Assembly: GCF_002217435.1 (NCBI RefSeq)
Contig: NZ_MUHF01000002.1
Span: forward strand, 251,450-315,449
Direction: 5' to 3'
Source of the DNA: Flavobacterium reichenbachii
GTDB taxonomy: Bacteria; Bacteroidota; Bacteroidia; Flavobacteriales; Flavobacteriaceae
Length of the DNA: 64,000 bases
Part shown: positions 1 to 8,680 of the stretch, one piece after another
Layout: each line of letters begins with the position of its first letter
How positions within the stretch are numbered: the stretch's first letter is position 1
The notes under the pieces: generated by a model
Database searches by the model: none
What the model saw: only the letters and a program-made list of their open reading frames with translations
Told to the model about the DNA's origin: nothing
Program-made: the position numbers and the translations under genes

Positions 1-46
1 TTTAATCTGTTTAATTTTAAATACTTAATTATTAAAAGATAGTGTT

Positions 47-526
47 ATGAAAATGAAATCAATTTTATTGGGAATGGGGCTGGTTGTTTCCCTTGCATCT
101 TGCACACCTAAAGATGCGGATATTGAAAAAGCAATTAGTGAAAAATTAGGCGATGCGCCAGAAGTACAAGTTACAGTACATGAAGGTGTTGCTACAATTA
201 CAGGAACTTGTGAAGACGAAGCTTTCAAAAAAAATATCGAACGCAGTGTAAAAGCGACTAAAGGAGTAAAATCTGTAGTAAATGCATGCGAACTTCCTGT
301 TGCAAATCAAGAACCTGCTGCGGCAGCTGTTATCATTAATTCAGACGGCGATTTGGATAAATCTGTTAGTGAGGTTGTAAAAGCTTACGATGGAGTGAGC
401 GCTACTGTTGTAGGTGGTGTTGTTACTCTTTCGGGTGAAGTTAAAAGAAGTCAATTGCAGCCTTTAATGCAAAGTGTGCAGGAATTGAAACCTAAAAAAG
501 TTGAAAACAAATTAATCATTAAATAA
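47..526 (+). CDS. BON-domain lipoprotein (OsmY-like)
   Basis: A 159-residue protein with an N-terminal lipoprotein signal: a short hydrophobic stretch followed by the lipobox LASC, so the mature protein would start at Cys19. Two BON-type repeats follow, at roughly residues 23-84 and 93-159. Each carries the alternating pattern of helix, then VTV..GVATITG or [14 protein letters not shown], then a valine-rich close. BON domains are small phospholipid- or surface-binding modules; OsmY is the known two-BON example and is periplasmic. Here the lipobox predicts membrane anchoring. The stop lies 7 bases before the BON-LysM gene, so the two probably share a transcript. A stress or envelope role is inferred from the family only. 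Confidence 0.8.
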   Translation: MKMKSILLGMGLVVSLASCTPKDADIEKAISEKLGDAPEVQVTVHEGVATITGTCEDEAFKKNIERSVKATKGVKSVVNACELPVANQEPAAAAVIINSDGDLDKSVSEVVKAYDGVSATVVGGVVTLSGEVKRSQLQPLMQSVQELKPKKVENKLIIK

Positions 527-533
527 CGCTGTT

Positions 534-905
534 ATGAGTTTACAAGATAAATATAGAAATTTGACAAATTTAGCTTCTGAGCTAAAAACTGCAAATTTAC
601 AAGTGAGAGAGCAGGACAATGTCTTGTATATTGATGGTTCAGTAAATTCGGCAGAAGATAAAGATAAACTTTGGGATGCTTACAATAAGCTTGATCCCGA
701 TTACAGATCAGCAGATGTTGTAATGAATATAGAAGTAAATCAAGGTATCTCGAGAGAATATACCGTAGAAAAAGGAGATTCACTTTCTAAAATAGGAAAA
801 GCATACGGCGTTTCATGGCAGACTATTTTTGAAGCCAATAAAGACATTATTAAAAATCCAGATCTCATACAAGTGGGTTGGAAATTGAAAATACCAACAG
901 AATAA
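534..905 (+). CDS. BON-like plus LysM protein (Kbp/YgaU-like)
   Basis: A 123-residue protein with no signal peptide. Residues 1-72 look like a divergent BON domain (..[25 protein letters not shown]). Residues 76-122 form a clear LysM domain, starting [18 protein letters not shown] and ending QVGWKLKIP. The order BON then LysM and the total length match E. coli Kbp (YgaU), a potassium-binding stress protein. Potassium binding here is an inference from that architecture. It follows the BON lipoprotein gene by 7 bases and is followed by a good terminator, so the two form a compact two-gene operon. The lack of an export signal is also seen in Kbp. Confidence 0.8.
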   Translation: MSLQDKYRNLTNLASELKTANLQVREQDNVLYIDGSVNSAEDKDKLWDAYNKLDPDYRSADVVMNIEVNQGISREYTVEKGDSLSKIGKAYGVSWQTIFEANKDIIKNPDLIQVGWKLKIPTE

Positions 906-911
906 TTAATT

Positions 912-940
912 AAAGTCCGTCTCGATGATGGACTTTTTTT
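912..940 (+). terminator. Rho-independent terminator after the BON pair
   Basis: AAAGTCC at 912-918 pairs with GGACTTT at 930-936, followed by a run of T. It begins 7 bases after the stop of the BON-LysM gene. Confidence 0.8.
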
Positions 941-985
941 TATGTCTTAAATCCAAAAATAATAGCGTTTTTACATTTTACGTCA

Positions 986-1030
986 TTTCGACGAATGAAG
1001 ATTTTAAACTAAGATTCTCATTCGTCGAAA
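986..1030. repeat. Inverted repeat, TTTCGACGAATGA arms
   Basis: A perfect 13-bp inverted repeat, 986-998 with 1018-1030, separated by 19 bases. The 14-mer GTCATTTCGACGAA at 982-995 recurs at 13721-13734 in another intergenic region, so this is a copy of a dispersed repeat rather than a local terminator. Confidence 0.7.
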
Positions 1031-1081
1031 GACAAATTTTGGTTGAATTGGAGATAGCGTTCAAAAAAATAAATTGAGAAA

Positions 1082-1375
1082 TTACCTCCCTTTAATACTC
1101 AATTCTAGTAATAACTGCGAAGTTTCAGAGTCTGAATCTGCAGAAAATCCGGATACATAAACGCCTTTTTTTCCAGAATTTGATTTTATTCCGTACACAA
1201 CAGCCTCATCGCCTGGGTCTGATTCCCCTTCGTATCGATACACATGTACAATTTCAAATTTTTCGGGATTCTTTTTGATCGCGTCTGAGTTTAAATTGAA
1301 GTCGCAGGTAAATCCTTTTTCATGCAATTGATCTAAAGCTTTTGAAACGGTTGCGTAATGATACATTTTACTCAT
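1082..1375 (-). CDS. Conserved hypothetical protein, small Bacteroidota family
   Basis: A 97-residue soluble acidic protein with no signal peptide or membrane segment. The pattern [21 protein letters not shown]..., a [14 protein letters not shown] block, then [14 protein letters not shown] and [10 protein letters not shown] resembles a small family widespread in Bacteroidota. In databases that family is sometimes labelled phosphoribosylpyrophosphate synthetase. The protein is far too short for that enzyme and lacks its motifs, so that label should not be trusted. Function unknown. The start used is the first ATG (1375); a second ATG lies three codons in. It is convergent with the BON operon. 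Confidence 0.7.
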   Translation of the reverse strand: MSKMYHYATVSKALDQLHEKGFTCDFNLNSDAIKKNPEKFEIVHVYRYEGESDPGDEAVVYGIKSNSGKKGVYVSGFSADSDSETSQLLLELSIKGR

Positions 1376-1490
1376 GATTATTACATTTTAAAATTATTGA
1401 ATTTTAAAGATAACCATTTTAAAATTAAAATGTTATGAATTTGATTTGAAAATCTGAATTCTAAAATCTCAATTCCTCAGTTATAAGTGT

Positions 1491-1498
1491 TACTTTTG
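1491..1498 (+). promoter_or_regulatory. -7 box of rnpB
   Basis: TACTTTTG matches the Bacteroidota -7 consensus TAnnTTTG exactly. It ends 4 bases before the first base of the RNase P RNA P1 helix, the expected spacing to a transcription start. Confidence 0.7.
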
Positions 1499-1502
1499 CC
1501 GC

Positions 1503-1811
1503 GCAGACCGCCTTATCGTCGTTCCGATTCATCGGGAGGGAGGAAAGTCCGGACACCACAGAGAAGCATAGCGGGTAACACCCGTCGGTCTTAGTAATAA
1601 GTCAAGGACAAGTGCAACAGAAAGTATGTACAGGTAATGCTGTAGTGAAACCAGGTAAACTCTATGCGGTGAAATACCAAGTATATCAGCATTTAAGGGC
1701 TTCTCGTTCGTTGCTGAAGGGTAGGTAGCTTGAGCTTATGAGTAATTGTAAGTCTAGATAAATGATAAGGCCCTGATTTATCAGGGACAGAATCCGGCTT
1801 ATAGGTCTGCT
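1503..1811 (+). ncRNA. rnpB: RNase P RNA
   Basis: The catalytic RNA of RNase P, which matures tRNA 5' ends. GCAGACC at 1503-1509 pairs with GGTCTGC at 1804-1810 to close helix P1. The universally conserved GAGGAAAGTCCGGAC block lies near 1541-1554, and the 3' ACAGAATCCGGCTTATAG block near 1787-1804. The ACAGAAAGTATG-type block and the GGTAAACTC segment are also present. Length of about 308 nt is at the short end for bacterial type A RNA. The 3' end runs straight into a T run (from 1811) that probably terminates it. Confidence 0.96.
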
Positions 1812-1818
1812 TTTTTTA

Positions 1819-1826
1819 TATATTTG
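1819..1826 (+). promoter_or_regulatory. -7 box of the dicarboxylate symporter gene
   Basis: TATATTTG is an exact TAnnTTTG match, 22 bases before the symporter ATG and immediately after the T run that ends rnpB. Read-through from rnpB is also possible. Confidence 0.6.
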
Positions 1827-1848
1827 TGAAACTATCTAACTAAATTTC

Positions 1849-3099
1849 ATGAATATTACAACTCCTAATTCTTCAAATAAACCCAAACAAAGCACTCTTA
1901 ATACTATCCTGACCAATCTTACCTTTTGGGTGCTGATTGCTATTATTACAGGTGTTTTATTGGGGCATTTTTCTCCTCAAAACGGAGTGAAAATGGAAAT
2001 TGTCGGGAAAACTTTTGTAGATATTATCAAACTTTTTATAGGACCTATTATTTTCCTGACCATTGTTTTGGGAATTTCAGGAATGGGAAATTTAAAAAAA
2101 GTAGGCAGGATCGGAATTAAAGCTTTAACTTATTTTGAAATTGTTTCGACTATCGCACTCGCAATCGGTGTTACAATTGCCTACGTTTTTAAACCAGGAA
2201 AAATCGACAAAACCGGTTTGGCCTTACAGGATGCAAGTCAATATACAAGTGGAACTGCAGAACATTTCTCTTGGCTGAAATTCTTTTTATCCAATTTTAC
2301 ACTGCAGGTTTTAGCTGCAGCAATTATCTGCGGTATAGCATTGAATTTCTATCAAAAAAGAGAGCAGACTATTTTAGTTTTAGAGCGTATCTCAAAAGTA
2401 GTTTTTATGGGGTTGAAATATGTAATGTATCTCGCGCCAATTGGTGCTTTTGGCGGCATGGCGTATACGATTGGCAAGTTTGGTCTGCAGACTTTAATTC
2501 CGCTGGGCAAATTAATGCTGTGCGTTTATCTTACCATGATTTTGTTTGTTTTTCTTGTTTTAGGAAGTATTCTAAAATATTATAAAATCAGTATTCTTGC
2601 AATTTTAAAATATATTAAAGAAGAACTTTTAATTGTTTTAGGAACTTCATCTTCAGAAGCTGCACTGCCCAATATCATGGTAAAACTTGAAAAAATGGGC
2701 TGTAGTAAATCGGTTGTAGGATTAGTAATTCCGACAGGATATTCTTTTAATCTCGATGGAACTTCTATTTATTTATCAATGTCTGTAATTTTTTTGGCAC
2801 AACTATATGACGTTCATTTGAGTTTCTTCGAAATTCTGAGCGTTATAGGAATTTTAATGATAACTTCTAAAGGAGCTGCGGGAGTAACCGGAAGTGGTTT
2901 TATTGTTTTAGCCTCTACATTAACCGCAATTCATAAAATTCCGGTAGAAGGATTGGCTTTTTTGCTCGGTGTAGATAAATTTATGAGCGAAGCAAGAGCA
3001 ATTACCAATTTAATAGGAAATACAACAGCAACAATCGTGATCTCTAAAAGTGAAAGAGATTTTACAGATTTGAATTTAGATCCTATATCAGAGGGATAA
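1849..3099 (+). CDS. Dicarboxylate/amino acid:cation symporter (DAACS family)
   Basis: A 416-residue polytopic inner-membrane protein of the GltP/DctA family, which takes up C4-dicarboxylates or glutamate/aspartate with sodium or protons. Family signatures are in order: the serine-rich loop SSSEAALP near residues 266-273, then GYSFNLDGTSIYLS, TSKGAAGVTGSGFIVLA and GVDKFMSEARAITNLIGN. These form the two re-entrant hairpins and the substrate/cation site. The TSKGAAGVTGSG and FMSEAR blocks are closer to DctA than to classical GltP, but the substrate cannot be assigned from sequence alone. It stands alone between rnpB and an unrelated convergent small gene. Confidence 0.9.
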   Translation: MNITTPNSSNKPKQSTLNTILTNLTFWVLIAIITGVLLGHFSPQNGVKMEIVGKTFVDIIKLFIGPIIFLTIVLGISGMGNLKKVGRIGIKALTYFEIVSTIALAIGVTIAYVFKPGKIDKTGLALQDASQYTSGTAEHFSWLKFFLSNFTLQVLAAAIICGIALNFYQKREQTILVLERISKVVFMGLKYVMYLAPIGAFGGMAYTIGKFGLQTLIPLGKLMLCVYLTMILFVFLVLGSILKYYKISILAILKYIKEELLIVLGTSSSEAALPNIMVKLEKMGCSKSVVGLVIPTGYSFNLDGTSIYLSMSVIFLAQLYDVHLSFFEILSVIGILMITSKGAAGVTGSGFIVLASTLTAIHKIPVEGLAFLLGVDKFMSEARAITNLIGNTTATIVISKSERDFTDLNLDPISEG

Positions 3100-3107
3100 T
3101 TTTGATT

Positions 3108-3183
3108 TGCCGCGAAAACACAAGATGGTAATTTTTATTCTTTAATGTTTACAATTTTTTTTTAGACTTGTGTCTTCGTGGCA
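3108..3183. repeat. Imperfect inverted repeat
   Basis: The 17-bp arms 3108-3124 and 3167-3183 (TGCCGCGAAAACACAAG against its complement) match at 15 of 17 positions. They flank an AT-rich spacer between the convergent symporter and small membrane protein genes. It resembles the other dispersed palindromes in this window. Confidence 0.55.
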
Positions 3184-3198
3184 GTATCAATATTTTAT

Positions 3199-3393
3199 TT
3201 ATGCTTCGTCTTTTGTAGCACGTACCAGACTGATTCCGGACATGAAAAACACGACGCCTAATATTCCGTATATAATTAATGATTTGATGTCTCTGGTTTC
3301 ACCAGAAGTCCCAGCAAAAATAACTGCTGTATATATTAGGCCGACAATACCGAGGACTGTAAGTAATCCTCCGAAAAATCTTTTAAGGTTCAT
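3199..3393 (-). CDS. Small two-TM membrane protein
   Basis: A 64-residue protein with two predicted membrane helices, about residues 7-28 and 38-58. A short polar loop (GTSGETRDIK) joins them and the tail is charged (RATKDEA). Similar small inner-membrane proteins are common single genes in Bacteroidota. No functional motif is visible. It is convergent with the symporter gene. Confidence 0.6.
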   Translation of the reverse strand: MNLKRFFGGLLTVLGIVGLIYTAVIFAGTSGETRDIKSLIIYGILGVVFFMSGISLVRATKDEA

Positions 3394-3538
3394 GATATTT
3401 AGTTTTATGATTCATAACAAATCTATTTAATTTACAACGTTTTACCATTATATAATTGCGTGGCAAAAATTATATTTTTCACATTATTTTTCTGTAAGAA
3501 AAAATTATATTTTTAATTTCACCGCATGGTTTAAATGT

Positions 3539-3546
3539 TATATTTG
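3539..3546 (+). promoter_or_regulatory. Candidate -7 box for the 219-aa beta-barrel gene
   Basis: TATATTTG, an exact consensus match, lies 106 bases upstream of the ATG at 3653. The rest of the gap from 3394 is AT-rich with no gene. Confidence 0.4.
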
Positions 3547-3652
3547 TGCTGACTAACCAAATTGGCACAGATGAAAAGAGCTCTATTATTCTCATTTTAT
3601 TGTTTTGTTTTTCAACGCCATTTTTTACAATATTTGTAATTGAAATAAGATA

Positions 3653-4312
3653 ATGAAGAAAATAATATGCTGCCTTTTGCTCGTTTTGTTTGTCGCAAAT
3701 GCAAATGCACAACACGCAAGAGTTTATGCAAATCTTTCAATCTATAAACATTCAGACTTCAAAAACAATCTTTTCTCGGAAGTAGGAGGTGGTGTTGAAG
3801 TAAAAATTCACCGTTTTCTTAAACCAGAAATTGGAGTAAGTTATTTTGCAGGAAGTTTAGAAGATTACAGTAAAGTAAACGAGCAGGGAATTGCACTTGA
3901 TCTGCGTACCAGCAGAGCTTATGCGTTTAATATCAACCTAACGCCAAAAATCTCATTGTACAGCAGTGAAGTTAACTCCGGCGATGTATTTATCCAGATA
4001 CTGCCCAGATTTAATGTGGCAAAAATAGGAGCAGAGCGATATTATACAGTTATAAATCAAAGTAATCCATTAAAATCAGATACTAAAAAAGAAGCGATTT
4101 CAGAATGGCAGCAAACGTTTGGAATTGGCGTCGGAATCGATATTGTCATTTCAGACAGAACCTATGATTCTTTTTCTATAAATCTCTATTACAATGGTGT
4201 AGATCTCGGTAAAGTTTTAAAAGAAGTAAATAATTATGACAGCTCTCTTAATACTAATACATTAGGATTAGGAATAAGCTATTATTTAGGATTCGAAAAA
4301 AAGAAAAATTAA
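3653..4312 (+). CDS. Small outer-membrane beta-barrel protein, function unknown
   Basis: A 219-residue protein with a clean signal peptide ending in NANAQ. Alternating hydrophobic and polar strands fill the remainder (RVYANLSIYKH, GVEVKIHRFLKPEIGVSYFAG, AFNINLTPKISLYSS, LGLGISYYLGF). This is the pattern of an 8- to 10-strand outer-membrane barrel. No ligand or enzyme motif is visible. Its stop is 3 bases from the convergent response regulator stop with no obvious terminator between them. Barrel assignment is from the strand pattern, not a recognised family. Confidence 0.65.
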   Translation: MKKIICCLLLVLFVANANAQHARVYANLSIYKHSDFKNNLFSEVGGGVEVKIHRFLKPEIGVSYFAGSLEDYSKVNEQGIALDLRTSRAYAFNINLTPKISLYSSEVNSGDVFIQILPRFNVAKIGAERYYTVINQSNPLKSDTKKEAISEWQQTFGIGVGIDIVISDRTYDSFSINLYYNGVDLGKVLKEVNNYDSSLNTNTLGLGISYYLGFEKKKN

Positions 4313-4315
4313 AAG

Positions 4316-5005
4316 TTATGACTTAGCTATTTTAAATTCTATTCCGATATTCCGAATGCTTTCTATACGTATTGAAGCGTCGTCTTTTAAGTATTTCCGA
4401 ATTTTACTGATATAAACATCCATACTCCTGCCAGAAAAAAAATCATCATTTCCCCACACAGCTTTCAGGATTTGCTCTCTTTTTAATAATTGATTTTGAT
4501 GCGAATAAAAGTATTGAAGCAGCGCAGCTTCTTTTTCTGTTAACTGCTGTGTTTTGTTTTCTATTTTTAAAGAAAAACGTTTGGTATCAAAAGAATACAA
4601 TCCGATCTGCATTAATTCTGATTCCTGAAAAACTGTTTTCTTAGTACTTCTTTTTAAAATATTCTGAAGTCTTAAAATCAATTCTTCAGCTTCAAAAGGT
4701 TTTACGATATAATCGTCGGCGCCAAGTTTTAGTCCTTTAATTTTGTCTTCTTTTAATTTTTTGGCAGTCAGGAAAATAAATGGAATATCAGGATTGATTT
4801 TGATTATTTTTTCAGCTAAAGAAAATCCGTCAAGCTTAGGCATCATGACATCAAAAACGCAAATATCAAAAGTTTGCTTTTGAAAATAATCTAAAGCGAT
4901 TTGACCATTTTCAGCCCACAAAACTTCATATTGGTACAATTCTAAATATTGTTTTAAAACGTTTGCAAAATCTGCATCGTCTTCGGCTAAAAGAATTTTT
5001 TTCAA
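4316..5005 (-). CDS. OmpR-family response regulator (TTG start)
   Basis: A 229-residue regulator. The receiver domain (1-118) has the acidic pair ED-D at 8-11, phospho-acceptor Asp52 in VFDVMMPKLDG, the Thr in FIFLTAKK, and the conserved Lys in DDYIVKPFE. A winged-helix DNA-binding domain follows (about 130-226, with LLKREQILKAVWG and SMDVYISKIRKYL). The full receiver needs a TTG start at 5005, because the in-frame sequence upstream reaches a stop without any ATG and the next internal ATG would delete the active site. The gene begins 9 bases after the histidine kinase stop, so the pair is one operon. A likely target site is the TTAAC repeat set at 6426-6452. Confidence 0.93.
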   Translation of the reverse strand: MKKILLAEDDADFANVLKQYLELYQYEVLWAENGQIALDYFQKQTFDICVFDVMMPKLDGFSLAEKIIKINPDIPFIFLTAKKLKEDKIKGLKLGADDYIVKPFEAEELILRLQNILKRSTKKTVFQESELMQIGLYSFDTKRFSLKIENKTQQLTEKEAALLQYFYSHQNQLLKREQILKAVWGNDDFFSGRSMDVYISKIRKYLKDDASIRIESIRNIGIEFKIAKS

Positions 5006-5014
5006 AAGAATAAA

Positions 5015-6373
5015 TTAAACTTTAAACATAATGGTAAACACAGCGCCTTTTCCTAAATCGCTCATAACAGCAATCGTTCCCTGATGCGCTTTAATAATCT
5101 GATCCACATAATAAAGTCCTAAACCAAGCCCTTTTGTATTGTGCAGATTGCCTTGTTCAACTCGATAAAATTTTTCAAAAAGTAAAGCCTGTTTGTTTTT
5201 TGAAATTCCGATTCCATTATCTTCAATAGCAATAGAAAACTGATTTTCTATTTGTTTTGTTTTTACCACAATTTTGTTTGAACCATATTTAACAGCATTT
5301 TCCAAAACATTTAATAGTGCAGTTGTCAAATGAAATTTATCCAAAATAAGATTTGTTTTCTGAGTCTGAAAATCAGTTTGAATGTCAATTTTAGGAAACG
5401 TTAATTTGAAATCATTTACAATTGAAAAAAGAAAATCTTCGGTTTCAATTTTTTCTTTCTCTAATTCTATTTCATTTTCTGCCAGAGAATTAGCCATAAC
5501 CTGATCGATTAAGTTTTGGAGTCGATTGTTCTGACGGGAAATTGTATTTACAATCGCATTAAAATTTTCATCATTATCACGGATATTTTTCTGCTCTAAA
5601 ATCTTTGTTGAAATACCCAAAGTAGCCAGAGGTGTTTTGAGTTCGTGTGTAATATTATTGATGAAATCGGTTTTGACATCGCTTACCTTTTTTTGCTTAA
5701 TTAGAGCTTTAATTGCAATTACAAAAAGGCTGATCAATGTGAGAATACAAAATAAAGACAATATCAAAATAACGGTCATTCGCCTTAAAATGATCATTTC
5801 CCAATCTATAACAGAAACATACATAGAATCTTCTGTCAATAATTTGTAATCCTGATTTTCAAAAGTTCCGTTTGTAGTTCCCACATAATTTCGTACCAGA
5901 AAAGAATGATTTAAAGAAGCCAGATTTCCGTATAATTTATTCTCAATAAAAGGTTTTTCAGAGAAGATCGTATCGTTTTTCCAGGCATTTTTATACAAAA
6001 TGAATTTGTTTAGAATGATCGCAAAATCAATTTTAAAATTTGGCAGATCTCTTTCAAGTTTCCTTTGAATTTTCTGAGTCAAAGCATCTTTAAATTCATT
6101 TTCCAGAATCCCTTTTTTAATATCCGACTTCGTATTTTTTCCCTGAATATAATTTTCAGATAATGTTTTGTACAGCGCATCTTTTCTCGCTGCTAAAAAT
6201 GAATCAATATCGCTGTAATTATTGGTAATCTGAGCGATTTCATTTTTGATTTCTGTATGAAACTGCGCAACTTTATAATCGTAAGTCGTTTTTACCAAAT
6301 AGCATTGTACACTCGATAAAACGATTAGCGCGACAACAGAAAAAGCGATTAATAAATTGATTCTTTGCTTCAT
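5015..6373 (-). CDS. Sensor histidine kinase
   Basis: A 452-residue sensor kinase from the ATG at 6373; a longer form would need TTG at 6385. Two membrane helices (about 7-26 and 198-221) enclose a periplasmic sensor of some 170 residues with no recognised domain. The dimerisation/phospho-acceptor motif NNITHELKTP places the phosphorylated His at residue 243. The ATPase domain follows, with the N box (NVLENAVKYG), DNGIGIS and GLGLGLYYV. It is the partner of the adjacent response regulator. The pair is divergent from an outer-membrane beta-barrel gene, suggesting envelope sensing with that barrel as a target. Confidence 0.93.
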   Translation of the reverse strand: MKQRINLLIAFSVVALIVLSSVQCYLVKTTYDYKVAQFHTEIKNEIAQITNNYSDIDSFLAARKDALYKTLSENYIQGKNTKSDIKKGILENEFKDALTQKIQRKLERDLPNFKIDFAIILNKFILYKNAWKNDTIFSEKPFIENKLYGNLASLNHSFLVRNYVGTTNGTFENQDYKLLTEDSMYVSVIDWEMIILRRMTVILILSLFCILTLISLFVIAIKALIKQKKVSDVKTDFINNITHELKTPLATLGISTKILEQKNIRDNDENFNAIVNTISRQNNRLQNLIDQVMANSLAENEIELEKEKIETEDFLFSIVNDFKLTFPKIDIQTDFQTQKTNLILDKFHLTTALLNVLENAVKYGSNKIVVKTKQIENQFSIAIEDNGIGISKNKQALLFEKFYRVEQGNLHNTKGLGLGLYYVDQIIKAHQGTIAVMSDLGKGAVFTIMFKV

Positions 6374-6425
6374 ATAACTTGACAATTCATTTCAAAAATA
6401 ATGTTTTTAAGAGATAAAAAAGGCT

Positions 6426-6452
6426 TTAACCCCGCATTAACCTTCAATTAAC
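6426..6452. promoter_or_regulatory. Three TTAAC direct repeats at 11-bp spacing
   Basis: TTAAC starts at 6426, 6437 and 6448, exactly 11 bases apart, between the divergent kinase operon and the 705-aa barrel gene. Tandem half-sites at 10-11-bp spacing are typical of OmpR/PhoB-type regulators. A possible -7 box for the barrel gene (CATTTTTG, 6475-6482) lies 22 bases downstream, placing the repeats just upstream of -33, as expected for an activator. Confidence 0.6.
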
Positions 6453-6510
6453 TTTCAGAACTGGTTTTTCAAAGCATTTTTGTGGTATTGCTAACCCATA
6501 TTTCTTTAAG

Positions 6511-8628
6511 ATGAATTTTATTTCTGTGCCCGTAAAAATCTTTTTGATTCTTTTATTTTTTCTTCTCTCGTTGTTTGTAAGTGCCCAAAATGAAACGCCC
6601 AAAGACTCTATTTCAAATAATCTGAGTGAAGTCGTAATCAGTCAAAACAAAAAGACTTTTACAAATACGAATGGAAACATAAAAGTAGATGTTGCAAATT
6701 CAATCTACAATACAATTCCAAATCCGATTGACCTGCTTTCAAAACTTCCATTGGTTCAGATTAGTTCAGATCGCGAGAATATTTCAGTTTTAGGCAAAGG
6801 AAATCCATTAATTTATATAGATAATCAAAAAGTCGAAATGAATGATCTGAATGCTTTGGCGGTTGCCGACATCAAAACGATTGAAATTATTAAGAATCCA
6901 TCTTCAAAATATGAAGCAGAAGGTCGTTCTGTAATTTTAATTACCAGAAAACTAAGTAAAAAAGATAGTTTTAGAACTGAAATATCCGAAGTTGCTTCAT
7001 CTAAAAAAAATTACAATAATTACCTCGGATTCAATTCGAGTTTTAAAAGAGGAAAACTGGAATGGAAAGCCAATTTTAATTATAACCGGCTAAATCCTTG
7101 GGAAAGTCATAGTATTGCTTATCAGATTCCGGAAGCGTCTATTATTTCTAATTATAATGTAGAATCCACTACAAAAAGAAAGCAGTATATATTTGGCGGA
7201 GGTTTATTTTATAAAATAAATGACGATGATTATTTTTCTATAAATGTAAATAGTAAACTTCAAGACGACTCTTTTGATATTAATACTTTTACTTATAATA
7301 AAAATCAAAATGACGAAAACAATGTTTTTACCTTAAGTGATAATACCAGCAGTAAGAATTTTGTAAATGCATTTGTAAATTATTCTAAAAAGATAAAAGC
7401 AATTAATACACAGTTATTTGCAGGTTTTCAGTATTCTAATTATAAACAGCATTGGTGGAGTCTTGTTGAAAATAATTTCAATGAAAATGGATTTGAATTG
7501 TCGCAAAATAGAGATCAGAAGTTTAATGTAGATGTTTTTTCCGGAAGAATCGATTTAGAAAAAAAGTTTAAAAACGAAATGAATTTAGAATATGGAGCAC
7601 TTTATCTGAATGCCGATTCTAAATCAGATTCTGATATTTATAATTTTGATGAAAATGAAAATACAGTATCAAATTATGATTTTAAAGAAAGAAATTTAGC
7701 AGCTTACACACAATTTTCCGGAAAGATAAAAAAAATCGATTTTTCTGTTGGTTTAAGAGTAGAAAATACAGATGTATACAGCAAATTCAAATCTGAAATT
7801 TCGCCTTTGATTAATAAAAATTATACCAATTTATTTCCCAAAGTTCAGTTTACATTTCCAATAGACAGCATAAAAAGTATCAATCTTAATTATGCAAAAA
7901 GCATTGTAAGGCCAAAATATTCTTCATTGAGTCAGATTGCAGTTTATATAAATCCGTATTTTTTGTACGGCAGCAGTATAAATTTGGTTCCTGCATTAGT
8001 AGATGAAATTTCAAGCTCTTATCAATATCATGATAAAACGATAAAATTAAGTTTTTATAATACCAAAAACACGGTCAATTCTAGCTTTATATTCAATAAA
8101 GAAACCAATGTACTGACGATAACTGACGTGAATTATAAAAGAGAAAGTGGTTTTATGATTGATTTGACATTGCCTTTTACGTATAAATTTTGGACCACAA
8201 CAAACTCTTTAATCTTTATAAAAAATAAAGTCGAAGATGATTCTGCATTGTCCAGCTCTTTAAAACCTTATTTATATTATTACTCGAATAACACTTTTAA
8301 ACTGCCAAAAGATTTTACATATGTGCTTTCGTTTTGGGGGATGACCAAACAAAACGATGGCGTTTTTGAAAGAAAAGCCCAATTGGTTTTTGATATGTCG
8401 CTAAATAAGACTTTTGGAAAAAAATGGAATTGCACTTTAAATTTTAATGATGTTTTTAAGAATACAATCTATGCAGAACAATTCACGGTTAATAATGTAA
8501 ATTCGAAAGCACGATATTTGGGTGATGTACAGGAAGTTTCTATTGCAATTCGTTATTCTTTCGGGAAGATTAAAGATTCTCAGTATAAAGAAAAGAGTAT
8601 AAATGAGAATGAAAACCGAATTAGATGA
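6511..8628 (+). CDS. TonB-dependent-receptor-like outer-membrane beta-barrel protein
   Basis: A 705-residue outer-membrane protein. A signal peptide ending around FVSAQ is followed by a plug-like segment (about 30-150: LSEVVISQNKKTF, NPIDLLSKLPLVQIS, IYIDNQKVEMNDL, IKTIEIIKNPSSKYEAEG). The remainder is a long barrel of alternating strands. Unlike most SusC-type receptors, it has no N-terminal carboxypeptidase-like domain after the signal. This fits the short OMP_b-brl type family rather than a nutrient SusC. Its divergent position relative to the two-component genes, and the TTAAC repeats in between, suggest it is regulated by that system. Substrate unknown. Confidence 0.8.
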   Translation: MNFISVPVKIFLILLFFLLSLFVSAQNETPKDSISNNLSEVVISQNKKTFTNTNGNIKVDVANSIYNTIPNPIDLLSKLPLVQISSDRENISVLGKGNPLIYIDNQKVEMNDLNALAVADIKTIEIIKNPSSKYEAEGRSVILITRKLSKKDSFRTEISEVASSKKNYNNYLGFNSSFKRGKLEWKANFNYNRLNPWESHSIAYQIPEASIISNYNVESTTKRKQYIFGGGLFYKINDDDYFSINVNSKLQDDSFDINTFTYNKNQNDENNVFTLSDNTSSKNFVNAFVNYSKKIKAINTQLFAGFQYSNYKQHWWSLVENNFNENGFELSQNRDQKFNVDVFSGRIDLEKKFKNEMNLEYGALYLNADSKSDSDIYNFDENENTVSNYDFKERNLAAYTQFSGKIKKIDFSVGLRVENTDVYSKFKSEISPLINKNYTNLFPKVQFTFPIDSIKSINLNYAKSIVRPKYSSLSQIAVYINPYFLYGSSINLVPALVDEISSSYQYHDKTIKLSFYNTKNTVNSSFIFNKETNVLTITDVNYKRESGFMIDLTLPFTYKFWTTTNSLIFIKNKVEDDSALSSSLKPYLYYYSNNTFKLPKDFTYVLSFWGMTKQNDGVFERKAQLVFDMSLNKTFGKKWNCTLNFNDVFKNTIYAEQFTVNNVNSKARYLGDVQEVSIAIRYSFGKIKDSQYKEKSINENENRIR

Positions 8629-8634
8629 TATAGA

Positions 8635-8662
8635 AAATCCCTTGAATTTCAAGGGATTTCTT
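8635..8662. terminator. Bidirectional terminator between the barrel gene and rsmD
   Basis: AAATCCCTTGAA at 8635-8646 is complementary to TTCAAGGGATTT at 8648-8659. It lies between two convergent genes. Confidence 0.65.
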
Positions 8663-8680
8663 AGTTTTATAGAAGAGATA

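Noticed and set aside
1082..1375. Annotation as phosphoribosylpyrophosphate synthetase
   Set aside because: At 97 residues it lacks the PRPP-binding and catalytic motifs; the name appears to be a database error.
3571..3639. Possible 22-codon ORF between a -7 box and the 219-aa barrel gene
   Set aside because: Too short, no recognisable product and no support apart from an ATG; could be chance in AT-rich DNA.
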